Assembly: GCA_002270565.1 (NCBI GenBank)
Contig: NQMI01000002.1
Coordinates: 682,001-746,000 of the forward strand
From: Stenocarpella maydis
Taxonomy: Eukaryota > Ascomycota > Sordariomycetes > Diaporthales > Diaporthaceae
Reading direction: 5' to 3'
DNA length: 64,000 nt
Position 1 is the stretch's first letter, and each line of letters begins with the position of its first letter. Under the pieces are notes generated by a model that did not search any database, was not told where the DNA came from, and worked only from the letters and a program-made list of their open reading frames with translations. The translations under genes and the position numbers were made by a program. Of the stretch, positions 9,594 through 20,708 are shown piece after piece.

Positions 9594-12500
9594 TCACAGG
9601 ACGTATCCTCCCGTATTAACGCAGCCCCACTCCCTTACACCAGCCCCTTCCTCTAGCTCAACGCACCACCAAAGCACGTCCTTGGCCTTGTCCAGCTGCC
9701 CGCCCTCCTCGTATGCCCTTGCGAGCGCAAACCACGCTTCCGAGTAGTTCCACCCCGTTCCTAGTTTCGTGAGGTTCGACAGCAGCCCGTATGCCCTGTC
9801 GCGGGACGCGAGCCGGTCCACTTTTGGTATTGAAGCCGCCTTGTATGGTGGCTCGAGGTTGCCCTCGTGATGCAGCGACGCCGGGCTCTTGGGCAGGCTG
9901 GCTTGCTTCAATGGCTCTTGTTTCTGAGTCTTGAAGGCGCCGAGCCCAAGCGGTCCCGCGGGTAGGAGCTTGGGCGAGTCTGCACGCTTTCGTTCCGGGA
10001 ACACAACCTCTTCTGTGCTCTGGTCCGTACCAGGCATTGGCTCAGATCCGCCGACAAGATCAAGACGTGGGAAGGCCGGAGGCGGGACTGTCTTCTCGGA
10101 ATAGAGGTCCAGCAATATATTAGACAAGCCCACAATGGCGCCTGGGTGGTCGGGGAAATGAGTGAGCGCAGCTTCGAAGTCCTTGCGTGCGGCATCGACA
10201 TCTCCCTTTTCGAGCTGGAGACGGGCATTCTACGTCGGGTTAGTGTCTGCGCTGGAGCACCCATCAGGTTCTGCTCGACTCACCTCGTTCCAGACATCGG
10301 CCCACAGCTCCTCAATCGACTTCTGGCCGGCGTAACCGGGCTTTCTGAGTGATGAAGAGCCCGGTGACCTCTTGCTGCTGTCTGTCGAGACCTTACCCAT
10401 ATCCGACTCCATCGTTTGGACCAGTTTCTGGGCTTCGTTGACTGCACCCTTGGCGTCATCATACATTTGAGCCCTGCGGTAGAAGCCGGCGATCATGAGC
10501 CAAACCTTGAGCAGGATTGCACTCCTCCTGGCCTTCACCTGGTCCTTGTCGAACTGGATTACCGGCAAGACCGCACCGACAGGCTCTATGCCCTCCAGCG
10601 CGATCCCGGACATATCTGGGCCGGGTGGTCGGGCTGACCAATCGGACATTTGCGAGTTCGCCCGGCTGGCAGACGAGGGCCGCGACAGCGGGTTGCGCTT
10701 GTTAGCGAAGGTGAAGAAATCAGACGCCTGAAGACCTTCGGGTCCGGGCAGGGGCGTGTAGAAGGTCTCTCCATCAACGACTGTCGCAACATGCGGTGTC
10801 GGCCCCGTGCTTGCTGCGCGCCGTCTCGGTCCTTGACTGTCTCGCTTTCGCAGTGAATTTCTTGTGACCGACTCGCTCCGCTTCTCGTTACTAGTCGACT
10901 TCCTGCGCGGCCGCGGGCTGCCGTTCTCCTGCGTGACCTGGATCGTGGGTGCTCTGTTGATGGTTTGTATGGTCTGTTGTGTTTGTGGGCGTTGCTGAGT
11001 TGGTTCCATGTTCTCATCACCAGGTGGCCGTACGGTACCGTTGCTGTCTCGCCTTTCCGCGCGACTATTGCGAGTGCCAAAGATGCCACTCCTAATGCTC
11101 CTGAATGTGCCCGATGTCCTTGGCAGAACTGCCGGCTTGGGTGGCTCAAGGCTTTGCTTTGACTGCACGCTCCCGAATAGCCGCGAGAACAGAGTCAACA
11201 GTTCCAGGCTGGCGTTGACAGCAACCCTCGGCCCCTCGGTGACCTCGACAATTGCCAGTTGGGTCATCTTGATCTCGAGGATATTCTCCTTCTCAAAATC
11301 GTCCATCTCATCGACCAAGCCTTGGCTTGCGTCAGGGTCCTTCTCTGCCTCGTTCAGGTGGTCGCTCTTGAACTGGGCCTGGCGCCCGAAGAGCACAACA
11401 GGATCTCTGAACTGTTCGAAGGCGCACTCGCAGGTCCTAGCTGCCAGTACATATTCCTGCCTTGCACTGAGCAAAAGCGACAGGAGATGCCAGAGTGGGA
11501 TGAGTGATCTTTCACGCCAGAATGGGCCGTTATGCAGCACCAGCATCTCGTCGCCCGGTGCTCTTGTCAGAAGAGCAGTTTTCACAAGCTCGATGGCGGT
11601 GGTAAGCTCCCTCTGCTCAGCCAGAAGCAGTCCAAGCGCAAACACGCCTCGCACATCCGCAGAGGTGGTGAAGGACAGAGAGGTACGCAATGACCTTATG
11701 GCCTTCCTTTGCATATCTGTCCGAGACGACGGGTCGAAAGTTGTGCGGGCCCATTGTGCCTGGGCCAAGCCAATGGACTTCCATGCCAAAGCCAGGATCT
11801 TGGCTGGCACACGGTCTCCAGTAGCCGAAGACCTGCCTCCATCTTCTCTGACGGACGCCATCGCACCGCTCGGCGGAGGACTGTCGATCTTCCCAAGCCA
11901 GTGCTCCAGCTCCGAAGCCAGCTCTTTCGCCCTATCAGCTGCCTCTCTTCCACCGAAACGGCTCAGCACCGAGATACAAAGACATATTGTCTCGAGCACA
12001 GTCGCATCGTCATCGAGGGCTTTTTCTTCGTGCCCCGTCTTCTCAACCCGAGCCTTGCCTTTCTTGACGATTTCGAGGTACGAGTCAAATGCTTTCAGGG
12101 CCAGGTCGAACTCGGCCACAGAAAGGTGGACCAGGAATAGGTTCCTGAGTATCGCGGTGGAATGGAAAGTCTTGGTGGCTGCGCGGTAGAGCAAGTCCAG
12201 AGCAGATGCGCTCAGACCGGCCTTACCTCCCTGGCCCAGATCCCTCTCACTCCATCCCCGGCCGGTGAGAATGGTCCAGTTCCGCATGAACATCTCCACA
12301 AAGAGCTCGATCTCTTCTCTGTCCTCGTCGGCCCTGGGGAACGTCGTCTCGTTGAGCAAGAGAGCTTCGAAGGCGCTCTCTGCCCTCTGAAGCTCCGCCA
12401 GGAGTTGGCCCCTCGCCGATTGCTCGCCTTGCGCAGGGAGGAGGTGTTTTGTAGGGTAGGCAAGGTCCTCCTGCAAGATTGTCGACAGGGCTTCGTAATA

Positions 12501-13289
12501 TTCGAACCAGATGCGGCGTCGCGGTACGGATCCTTTGAAACCAAAGCCGCCAGCCAAGACCTGTCCCTTAGATGCACCCCACCACCTCGCCCAGGACCGG
12601 AAGCCTGCCAGCGCATTATCGTCTTCCAGCGAGGCGTCTCCCTTGCCACGACACCCATTAAAGAGCATGCAGTATTCGGTCAGGAACAGCTCGGACCAGT
12701 ACCGCAGCTCTTTCTTGGCAGTCTGGCTGCTCCACGAAGAGGAGCTCGGTGGGATCGCAGCCTCGAAAACAGCGAGGGCCTCAATCTCCTTTCCGTTGCG
12801 CGCCAGGCAGTTGGCCCGCAGGTAAGCGGACTTAAGCATGCAGACCCTTGTCCACTCTGAGATGTTTTCCAAGCTCTCCGCCTGGTTGTCTTCAATGCCC
12901 TCGGGCAGGCGCACAAACGCCAGGTTGTACTCGCCGACAACCCAGTGCAGCCACCCCACGCAGACCCGGGCCTGGAACCTGTCCTCAGCATATGTTTGCT
13001 CCTCGTCGACGAGAGTCAGGAGCCTGGGCAGGTGCTCCGCCACCTCGATCTCGGTGGCGGGGACATCGCCAGACTCCCCGGTGGCAGGCCGTACGGCAGC
13101 GGGCCTCTGAGATTTCGTGGACTTGACGATGCCGTGTTCGATCTCGGCGGTCAGGGCGAGACAGGAGCGGTTTGGCGCATGCTTGCGCACCTTGCGGACA
13201 AGCTCTGGGACAGCATCCCAGTCGCCCTCACACCGTGCGTTGTCAAGCTGGTCCAGGTAGTTTCTCCCTTTGGTGGGATTCGGAGCCAT
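9594..13289 (-). CDS. ypp1: TPR protein of the YPP1/TTC7 (Rhf1, filamentation protein) family
   Basis: YPP1 is the plasma-membrane scaffold that, with Efr3, holds the PI4-kinase Stt4; in moulds the relative is often named Rhf1. Exons are 10284-13289 and 9594-10229, joined in phase 0 by a short intron with GTGAGT and TAG ends, giving 1213 residues. The N-terminus (NYLDQLDNARCEGDWDAVPE) and repeated helical pairs with A/L/Y spacing indicate TPR repeats. The clearest are at the C-terminus: ARLQLEKGDVDAARKDFEAA, HFPDHPGAIVGLSNIL and ALARAYEEGGQLDKAKDVLW. A Ser/Arg/Gln-rich disordered stretch sits around residues 740-870. An ATG 13 codons upstream (13328) is in frame, but MAPNPTKGRNYL fits the family better. 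Family identification is by recalled pattern; the role in Stt4 complexes is inferred. Confidence 0.82.
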
Positions 13290-14472
13290 TGTGGTTGTGG
13301 CTCGATGGTGAGCATCAAAGAGGCGCAAGGGGCTGGATGGTTCTCGCTGGGTCGCAGGTCGGTAGGGAGGATGGTCGCTCGGCAGCTGGACAGCAATATA
13401 TGATGGTGAGCTGCTCCGGGTCGGGCAGTGTCATTGGGAAAGGAGCGCTTCGAAGTTGGGTGCTGCGGTGTGGGTGTGCGTAATGCGGTGTGCGGTGTGC
13501 TTGGGTTTGGGGATGCGGATGCAGCGATGGTGGTCAATTAGTGGATGGTGTAGAGGAGCTGGGGGTGGGCAGCAAAGCAGGGGAACCCCACCAGGGCCGC
13601 AGAGTGCCACAGGGTGCCACAGAGTGGGATCAGCGTGGAATTGGGTCGTCTAGTAAATGGTGGGTAAAATGGGAATGCGCCTCATCACTCGTCAGCTGTG
13701 GTGGGCATTGGCACCGGCACCAGCACCCGCAGCGCAACGCTCAACCTTCACAAGGTCGTACATTACCAGGCCGCAATGCTATGTACATCAGCTCAATTGG
13801 AACGAGATGACGGCTGCAGGGGGAGCTTTGCAGGGTCCTGCCTGCCGAGGCCCCTCCTGGGACGGGTGCCCCACACTGAAGATTGTCTGCAAGATCCCTG
13901 TTTTCAAAGAGGTACCCGTAAACCCAGCTACAGAGGTCTCCGAGGTACACTACATAGTATTTGTAAATTCAAGATCCCGTATTATACCTAGCACCAAGCC
14001 CCAATTTCTTTTATACACCCAATATAAGTACCTACCCAGCGGGCTACATGGCACCAGAGTATTATAATATCTAGAGGGAGGGCTGCACAGCACCCAGAGG
14101 GCTACGTGGAGAGCCCAAGGCCGAGCCAGAGAGAGGACATAATGATTTGAAATGCCCCGCTTTGTCAGCAGGGTTAATAGTGCTATTTGCCAACGCCTAG
14201 GGTAGCTATAGTGATTTTTGAATTTACAGAACAGTGTACCTTAGAGACCTCCATAGCCAGCCCGAGACGGGGATGCCTGTTGGTTTTCTCTAACCCAAAT
14301 CGGTTTTTTTTTTTTTCATGAAGCTGCATCAACCTGGGTTTCACGCCGCCGTCGCATTTGCACATTATTTCTACGGACTGCTAGTAATTGACGAGCACTG
14401 AGGACATCGTTCTCTCAGATTTCGGACTTCTTGTTTCTTTCCATTTATACACGTCCAAGGCTGGATATCGAC
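13290..14472. promoter_or_regulatory. Divergent region between ypp1 and rix1
   Basis: About 1.2 kb. It contains an imperfect inverted repeat (listed separately), an AT-rich stretch near 13965-14070 and a T-run at about 14306-14318. Both promoters must lie here; no TATA box stands out. Confidence 0.45.
13917..14262. repeat. Small imperfect inverted repeat
   Basis: Arms are about 13917-13976 on the plus strand and 14216-14262 read as reverse complement. Shared blocks are GAGGTCTC, AGGTACACT and TGTAAATTCAA. Mismatches in the first arm half are mostly C/T and G/A. About 240 bases separate the arms, including two near-copies of GGGCTACRTGG. It could be a decayed MITE or foldback element; no target-site duplication was established. 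Confidence 0.45.
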
Positions 14473-16861
14473 ATGTCACTCCCTCCGGACCTCCAAGTCC
14501 TCTGCCAGCGTCTGTCCTCGACAGACCCTGAAGACCTTTTGCGCCTCTGTCCATCGTTGCTCAAGCAAATCCAGCGATGTCAAAGGGTCCTGTCACGGCC
14601 TTCTGACCAGAAGCCCAAAGAAGGGTCTTCCGAATCCTCCGTTCTTGTGCACAAACTGAGGACACAGATCACAACATTACTGAACAATGGCAGAAGTATG
14701 CCAGGGCGCTTCTCTGCTGCAATCTTAATCAAAGGTGTCGTCGATGCTGGTGGTTATGAGTGTATCCGAACATCAGAGCCATGGGTTCGAGGCTTACTGT
14801 CCATACTACAGGTGGGTAGTGCAAATCTCGCACCAAGGTCATCTGATTTTCAGCACTGACATGCCCAAGAAAAATGATCCGTATCAGTCAAAGGAAATCG
14901 CAGTCATCACTCTGACCAGGATATATATGTTACTCCATGAGTATCAAGCCCTGATTAGGGAGATAGCAACTCCCACCCTTCGTGACTTTGTCACTGCCTG
15001 TCTCCAGATTATCAAGTCCCCGACGTCTTCCAAAACTGGGCAGCCGCCAGTTCGACTTGTGGAGACCATAGCCAACGCTCTATCCGCCATTACTCCCCTT
15101 TACCCAACGACTCTGCGCCCCTTTGGCGCCCAAGTCAAGGCAGCTTTCAGGGTATACTTGGCTCCTACTGCCTCAGACAAGCTGGCTGTTCCTCAATCAC
15201 TGCGTACTGCATCTCGGCAACTCCTCGTGCTGCAACACTACACCACTCCCAAGAATGGAAATGCAGACGAGTGGATCCAGATCGTCGCAGGCTTCCTCAA
15301 TAGCAGTCATGCTACAGCGGACCAGGTTTTCCGTGCTGTGCAGGAGTCGTGGGAATCGAACACTGGCTACACCCGAAAAGCCGTCGATTACGACGAGGAT
15401 CCACACGGTGGTGATGATTCTGCGGATGAGCTACCTCCGTGGACGGGTGTCTCTAGCGGTGCGGAACGGCTTGTAGGGTTCTTGGAGACCATTGCGGAGT
15501 CGCTGAGGTGTCCTACCAAAGTGCATGTCGATGTCCCCGTGTCCTCCTTCCTCGACTTGACGGCGCGGATTTCTATGGTCCTTCCTCCTAAGAAAGGGCC
15601 ACGAGGACAAGACGAGACGCAGCTCAACTCCGCCATCAGCAGAGAGGAGAAGGACGAGCTTTGGAGCGGCCTCCCAGATATTCACATTGCCACCATCGAT
15701 CTCTTGGCAGCGCTGATACGAAGACTGGAAGATGGCACTGTTTCTATTGCAGCAGACGTCCTTGTCCAGGCTGTACGAATTATCGAGGCGAACCAGTATA
15801 TCCCCTCCGTGCGAGAGCGAGGCTATGTTCTCCTCAGAGAGCTGCTGCTCGTCCACGGCCCTACCATGCCAAAGTTAAGCGTCAACTCTCTTGAGCGCAT
15901 CATCCAAGGTTGCTGTCGGGACCTCTTGTTGGCGTCTGGCCACGCCATGTCTAAGCCACCCGGCGGAAATGACGCCCAAAAGCAGGGCGGAAACAATAAG
16001 CCGTCATCGGCAAAGGCATCCACCAACGCCGACGCCTACCTCAGCACACAAGACAAGGCACAAAATGTTGTCTCCGACCTTTCGGTAACTCACATCGGAG
16101 CAGCGTCGGCATTACTCGAGACACTGCTGTCTCACCTTCCCCAGCAGCACCTGAAGCAGACCCTCCGGGCGCTGATAGACCGCACGGCGGTCCTCTCACA
16201 TAACCGGGACGCTATGGTCTCCAGCGTCTTGAACCCATACAGGACACACACAGGCAAGGCGCTCGCAAACATATTTCCGTTCCTGGCGAGGGACTTCCCC
16301 CGTGACCAGGCTGTGGAGGTGCTCAGGTCCAATTTGCAAACAACAACTGGGTCCCCAGCTAATATCGAAGGTGAGGATGATGAGGCGATACTTGCGCAAC
16401 TCCAGGGAGAGGACGGTGACCAGCATGATGTGGACGACATGGCGGGGGATGAGAAGCCAGGCTGTGGAAATGGCTGGGCCTATGACAAAGCGGAAGACGA
16501 GGGAATGGCCGACGCTGCGTCCAGGCCGCCCGCGGGCTTCGATCTGGGAGCGAAGGCGGCTGCCTCCGTTGTCACAACGACTGAAACCACCACGGTAGTA
16601 TCCGAAAGTGCTCGGGGCGAGTCCAAACAGACGGTCATGCTGTCGTCAACGCTGAAGCACAAGAGCGAGGAGTTGGAGGAGCCGCCTGCGAAGCGCATCG
16701 AAACGGGCAAGGCCCCGGAGGTATTTGTCGGTCCTTCCGAGTTGGACTCCAAGATGGATGTTGATGAGGGCGGTGATGATGAGAGTGACAGTGATAGTGA
16801 CGGCAGTGTGCATCTGAATGCGGCGCTGGACGATGAAGAGGATGGAGAGGATGAGGAATAG
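14473..16861 (+). CDS. rix1: Pre-rRNA processing protein RIX1 (PELP1 homologue)
   Basis: RIX1 is a subunit of the Rix1-Ipi1-Ipi3 complex in 60S ribosome maturation, with which the ATPase Rea1 associates, in nucleolus and nucleoplasm. Exons are 14473-14811 and 14870-16861. The intron starts GTGGGT and ends ATGCCCAAG with a CTGAC branch point; using the nearer CAG acceptor would break the frame, while this one gives LLSILQ-KNDPYQSKEIAVITLTRI as the family expects. The product is 776 residues. The helical-repeat N-terminal domain includes the IKGVVDAGGYEC and SEPWVRGLLSIL segments. The C-terminal third is disordered and ends in an acidic tail (DDESDSDSDGS, DDEEDGEDEE) with a basic patch PPAKR, typical of nucleolar assembly factors. 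Confidence 0.9.
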
Positions 16862-17531
16862 TTTAGGGTTGATGTAGTTGAAGATACGACAGACCTGGTG
16901 GTCCAGACAGCTGTTAGGAACAAGAAGGGATAAATCGCCGAGGCGCTTCCATAGTAAGCCACGGAGGGCAAACCCTGCCAGGTCACCAAATACGGCTTTT
17001 ATGAGTTTGCAAAATCTTCAGCCCAACATGCGGGGATGCCCTCTAGCTGAATTCTGCCCTGAAAAGCGCAAATGATCGGGTTTCACGGTATTTCTCAAGG
17101 GCTGGTGGTCACTATAATGCAAGAGGAGCATCACCTTCGTCAAAACACTTGGAGAAGCCAGTGTCGCCGGGACGATGCCAATATGGCGTATGCTGTCATG
17201 AATAAAATGCGCATTTGCGTCGAGAATCAGGGTATACAATGTTTGGCGTCTATCGCCAAACCCAGACTGGCGGGTTTTAGAGAAAACGGCCAACCATTTG
17301 TAGCCAATCACCAATGGACCTTCTATGTATGTGTCCACTAGCAGACCCGCCTTCTTTCTTTCTCCAAGCGATCCTGAAGCCCATTCCCAACGCCAAATCG
17401 ATCCACGTAAATGCAGGTAAGCTTCCAAAAAAAGAAAAGAAAAGAAAAGAAAAGAAGCCCGCAAGCTCGCTCTCCATTACGGAGGAGGTTGTGTGAGGAA
17501 GGGAGAAGCGTCGCCCGGCCCGGGCCCAGCC
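16862..17531. other. Convergent intergenic region, rix1 / WW gene
   Basis: About 0.67 kb between two 3' ends. It holds an AAAAG microsatellite at 17427-17456. No gene was recognised. Confidence 0.4.
17427..17456. repeat. AAAAG microsatellite
   Basis: About five tandem units of AAAAG just beyond the WW-protein stop codon, so probably in its 3' flank. Confidence 0.7.
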
Positions 17532-18446
17532 TCAGTCCCTCAGCCACGCCCGCCTCTTCTCCTCCTTCCTGGCCTTCCTCTTCTGCTTCCACTGCGCCAG
17601 CTCCGCCTTGGTGGGCTGCTTGCCCCTCCTCTCCGCCTTGAGGCTGCGCCCGTCGTGCGAGTTTGCCGCGCGGTCGACGTCAAAGTACGCGCTCATCTGC
17701 CGCTGCGACTTGGCCGCGTCCGAGAAGCGCTCCGGGTTCAGGTCCGCCGCCTGGAACCGCCCCGTCCGGCTGTTGAACGCCGCCGCCTGCGCGTACGCGT
17801 CCGCGCCCTCGAGGCCCATCTCCACCCCCGCCGCGGCGGCCGCCGCCGCTATGTACGGCGCCGTGGCGTCGCCGTCTGCCGTCGCCGAGTCGGCCTGCTT
17901 GTAGGCCTGTGCGTATGGCGCGTTGGGGTCCCAGGACCCGTGGATCGCGGGGTTGTAGCCGCCTGCCACCGAAGTGGGCTGTGATATTGTCGCTTGTGGT
18001 GCCGAGGAGGATGGAGACGGCTCGGCGGCGGTAGTGGTCTGTACTCTTGGGTTTTCCCACTGTGACAAGCCCGTGAATCTGTTGTAGAAGTACCACGCCT
18101 GTCTCGTGGCGTCCCACATCGCATCCCAGCCATCATCTTCCTGGGGAGGCGCCTCTTCCGGTAAGGGCGGCGCACCCCCGTCTCCTGCGCTGCTGTTTGG
18201 TTGCTCGCGGGTGGAACTTCTGCCTGGGAGCGGCTCGTCGGGCAATGGCGGTGCGTTGCCGTAGTCTGCCGGCGGTAATGTATCTCGTGATGGTGTGTCG
18301 GCCGAGTCACCCCTGCGGTGGCCCTTGCCTTCGGGGGATCCGCCATCGCTGGCCTCTCCCTCCTCTGAGTGCGCATCAGGCTGGGGTACCTCTGCCACGG
18401 GCGGCACCTCGTCCCTGACGCTGGCTGTCTCGCTGTCGGACGGCAT
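17532..18446 (-). CDS. WW-domain protein with conserved charged C-terminus
   Basis: A single exon encodes 304 residues. A WW domain covers about residues 106-134: GWDAMWDATRQAWYFYNR followed by TGLSQWENP, with the paired tryptophans and terminal proline. WW domains bind proline-rich or phospho-Ser/Pro ligands. The N-terminal 100 residues are acidic, disordered and proline-rich (PPLPDEPLP, PPLPEEAPP). The C-terminal half contains HGSWDPNAPYAQ, an alanine run (about 197-205), FNSRTGRFQAADLNPERFSD and a very basic end (WKQKRKARKEEKRRAWLRD). The last segments look conserved among moulds and could suit an RNA-processing or nuclear factor, but I cannot assign an orthologue. The promoter side faces the dehydrogenase pseudogene. 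Confidence 0.85.
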   Translation of the reverse strand: MPSDSETASVRDEVPPVAEVPQPDAHSEEGEASDGGSPEGKGHRRGDSADTPSRDTLPPADYGNAPPLPDEPLPGRSSTREQPNSSAGDGGAPPLPEEAPPQEDDGWDAMWDATRQAWYFYNRFTGLSQWENPRVQTTTAAEPSPSSSAPQATISQPTSVAGGYNPAIHGSWDPNAPYAQAYKQADSATADGDATAPYIAAAAAAAGVEMGLEGADAYAQAAAFNSRTGRFQAADLNPERFSDAAKSQRQMSAYFDVDRAANSHDGRSLKAERRGKQPTKAELAQWKQKRKARKEEKRRAWLRD

Positions 18447-19391
18447 TGGAGGCTAGACTTGCTCCTAGGCCTTGTAGATGACGGTTATGGGTGTGGAGGT
18501 TTGTGCTAGGGGTAACTGCTTGTTGGTGTTGGTATAAAACGTCAGGACCAGCCCGGGCTTTTACGTGCTTTGTCGAGTGTGGCGGGTTCGGTTGTCGCGG
18601 GTGAGGAGAAAAGTTGACGACGTCAAGGCTAAGGCTGAGGGTCCTGAAATAGTCCAGGTACAGGCGGCAGGGCTGCATGGTATGGGTTGCGGTTGGCGGC
18701 AGCGCCGCGCCGTAACAGTGACTCGGTCCAATCAAACCGAGGCCGTGTGGGGAAATTATGGGGAGGGGGGAGACAGCTCCAGCCCTGTCAACGTCTGGTG
18801 CTGTGAGCTGGCATGAAGGCCAGACTAGGGTCAGCTCTCCAAAATCACACCAAATATTATTGACCCTGCAACTGCAGAAGCGCAAGTAGGCCACCATCAA
18901 TAACCACGTTGCCTCGGACTCGCCAAGGGTGCTGAATTGTCTGTGAGCTGGGGGCTGGTCCTCATGCCGGTCAAATAATACCAAGGTTTCTGGATCTTTC
19001 CAAGTGGCTCCCATCTCCATCCCAACAAGTTCCTTGCAGATGCTCTATCCCGGCTGCAACTGTTGCTCATCTTGACAAGGCCATATTTTCTTGAATTGGT
19101 TTTTGAATCCTCAGCATACGCCCTGCCTGTCTTTGTTTCCAGCCCTGACTTGGAACTCTGAAAACCAAGACACTCGGAAGGTGAAACCCCCGCATTACTC
19201 CACGCTCGATGATGAATATGGTCCGATGAACTTGAACACGGTCCACATTGGACTGCTCTGTATTGGCACGGCCTAGTCAGTCGACATATGTCCTTCCAAG
19301 ATATCAGAGCACCGGCCTTTTACTGCATTTCGAACCTGCATTTGCGTGGGGGTATGTACATTTGTTCAGTGAGGCAATAGACACTGAACGC
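18447..19391. promoter_or_regulatory. Divergent region, WW gene / dehydrogenase
   Basis: About 0.95 kb. Several short open frames cross it but none has a recognisable domain. Holds the promoter of the WW gene and the leader of the broken dehydrogenase. Confidence 0.4.
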
Positions 19392-20708
19392 ATGGCCAAT
19401 CTGGATAGTAAGGAGCAGGGAAGCAGAGCAATGAGCGGCTCCAGCAATAATCAAAAGGGCACTGTTCTTGTCACCGGCGCAAATGGGGGCCTCGGGAGCG
19501 GGCTCGTCTCCCGCATTGTGTCCAAGCCCGAGACAGCGGCCTACCACGGCATCTACACTGCCCGGGATGCAGACGCAGCACCTGCCCTGAGGTCTGCCCT
19601 CCGGACCGGCAGCCTCACCAGCTCGCACTCGCACGAAGTCGTCTCCCTGGAGCTCACGAATCTAAGCCATGTCCGCGCCTTGGCTGCCGCCATCAACAAG
19701 AGGGTGGCCTCGGGCGAGATCCCCCAAATCCGTGCGCTGGTGCTGAACGCCGGCTACCTCGAGTTTCTGCGGCAGACGTGGACCGACGACGGCTTTGACA
19801 TGACCTTTGCGTCCAACTATCTCGGCCACTGGCTGCTCGCGCTGCTGTTACTTTAGAGCATGGATCCCCAGGCCGGAAGGATAGTCATAGTCGGAAGCGA
19901 GTCTCATGATCCGCACAACCCGAAGAACAGAGCCTCGTTCAATCAGGAGAAGTGGATGACATTCATCAAGGAATGCGATGATCATGGCTGCGATCCACTC
20001 GCCCGCGGGACATGGAGCACCACCGAGGAGGACCCGTCGTTTCACGCGTGAGACCTTTCCTTGCGTTTCTTTGTCTTGCTCGCTCGGGGTGCGTTCCCTC
20101 TCCTCTGTATTCCGTGGCAGAGAATCCCAGAAACTGCGTCCCACTGACAATGTACCATACAGTGGCTTCCGCCGATATGGTGCTTCGAAGTTCTGCTTAG
20201 CAATGATGATGATGCAGGATGCTACACTCCCCGACTTCACTCCCCGACTCACTTCCACTCTCAAGCGGCAAAGGAAGCACATGCTGACAAAGATAATAGT
20301 CCTGAGCTCCAACGCAGACTGGACACCGACCCCAAGTTATCACAGATCTGCGTGCTCGGGGTCGACCCAGGCTCCATCGCCACCAACATAACCCGGCGTG
20401 GGCCGTGGCTGATACGAGTCCTCATCTTCAGGATCATCGTGCCCCTGATCTCGCGCATCGCGGTGTGGCTGCAGCCTAACGGCCCTATCCGGACCATCGA
20501 CAGGGGCACGGCCGACATTCTCGCTGCGGCTCTCCGGTCTGATGAGCCGGTTGGGGAGTCTCCGAAGGCCATGTACTTTTACGGGTCCCGTGTCGAGGAG
20601 ATGTCGGCGGAGACGAGAGATGAGCAGAAGCGCGAGCTGCTCTGGAGGGAAACACTCCGCTATAGCGGGCTCAAGCCTGGTGAAACCGCCCTTGCAAAGT
20701 GGGAATGA
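19392..20708 (+). pseudogene. Short-chain dehydrogenase/reductase with an in-frame TAG at codon 155
   Basis: NAD(P)-dependent SDR-family oxidoreductase. Exons are 19392-20047, 20163-20213 and 20300-20708, which would give 371 residues if the stop were a sense codon. Intron 1 is GTGAGA...TACAG; intron 2 (20214-20299) lacks a GT donor and fits only with GC (GCAGGA...AATAG). SDR signatures are present on both sides of the stop: TGANGGLG cofactor motif, VLNAG, the catalytic YGASK, and DPGSIATNI. The TAG at 19854-19856 falls in LLALLLL-(stop)-SMDPQAGRIVIVGS, where I expect Gln (CAG), so one C-to-T change explains it. No other frame damage is visible. It could be a recent pseudogene, a polymorphism or a base-call error. 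The substrate is unknown; some relatives are annotated as retinol or ketosteroid reductases. Confidence 0.75.
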
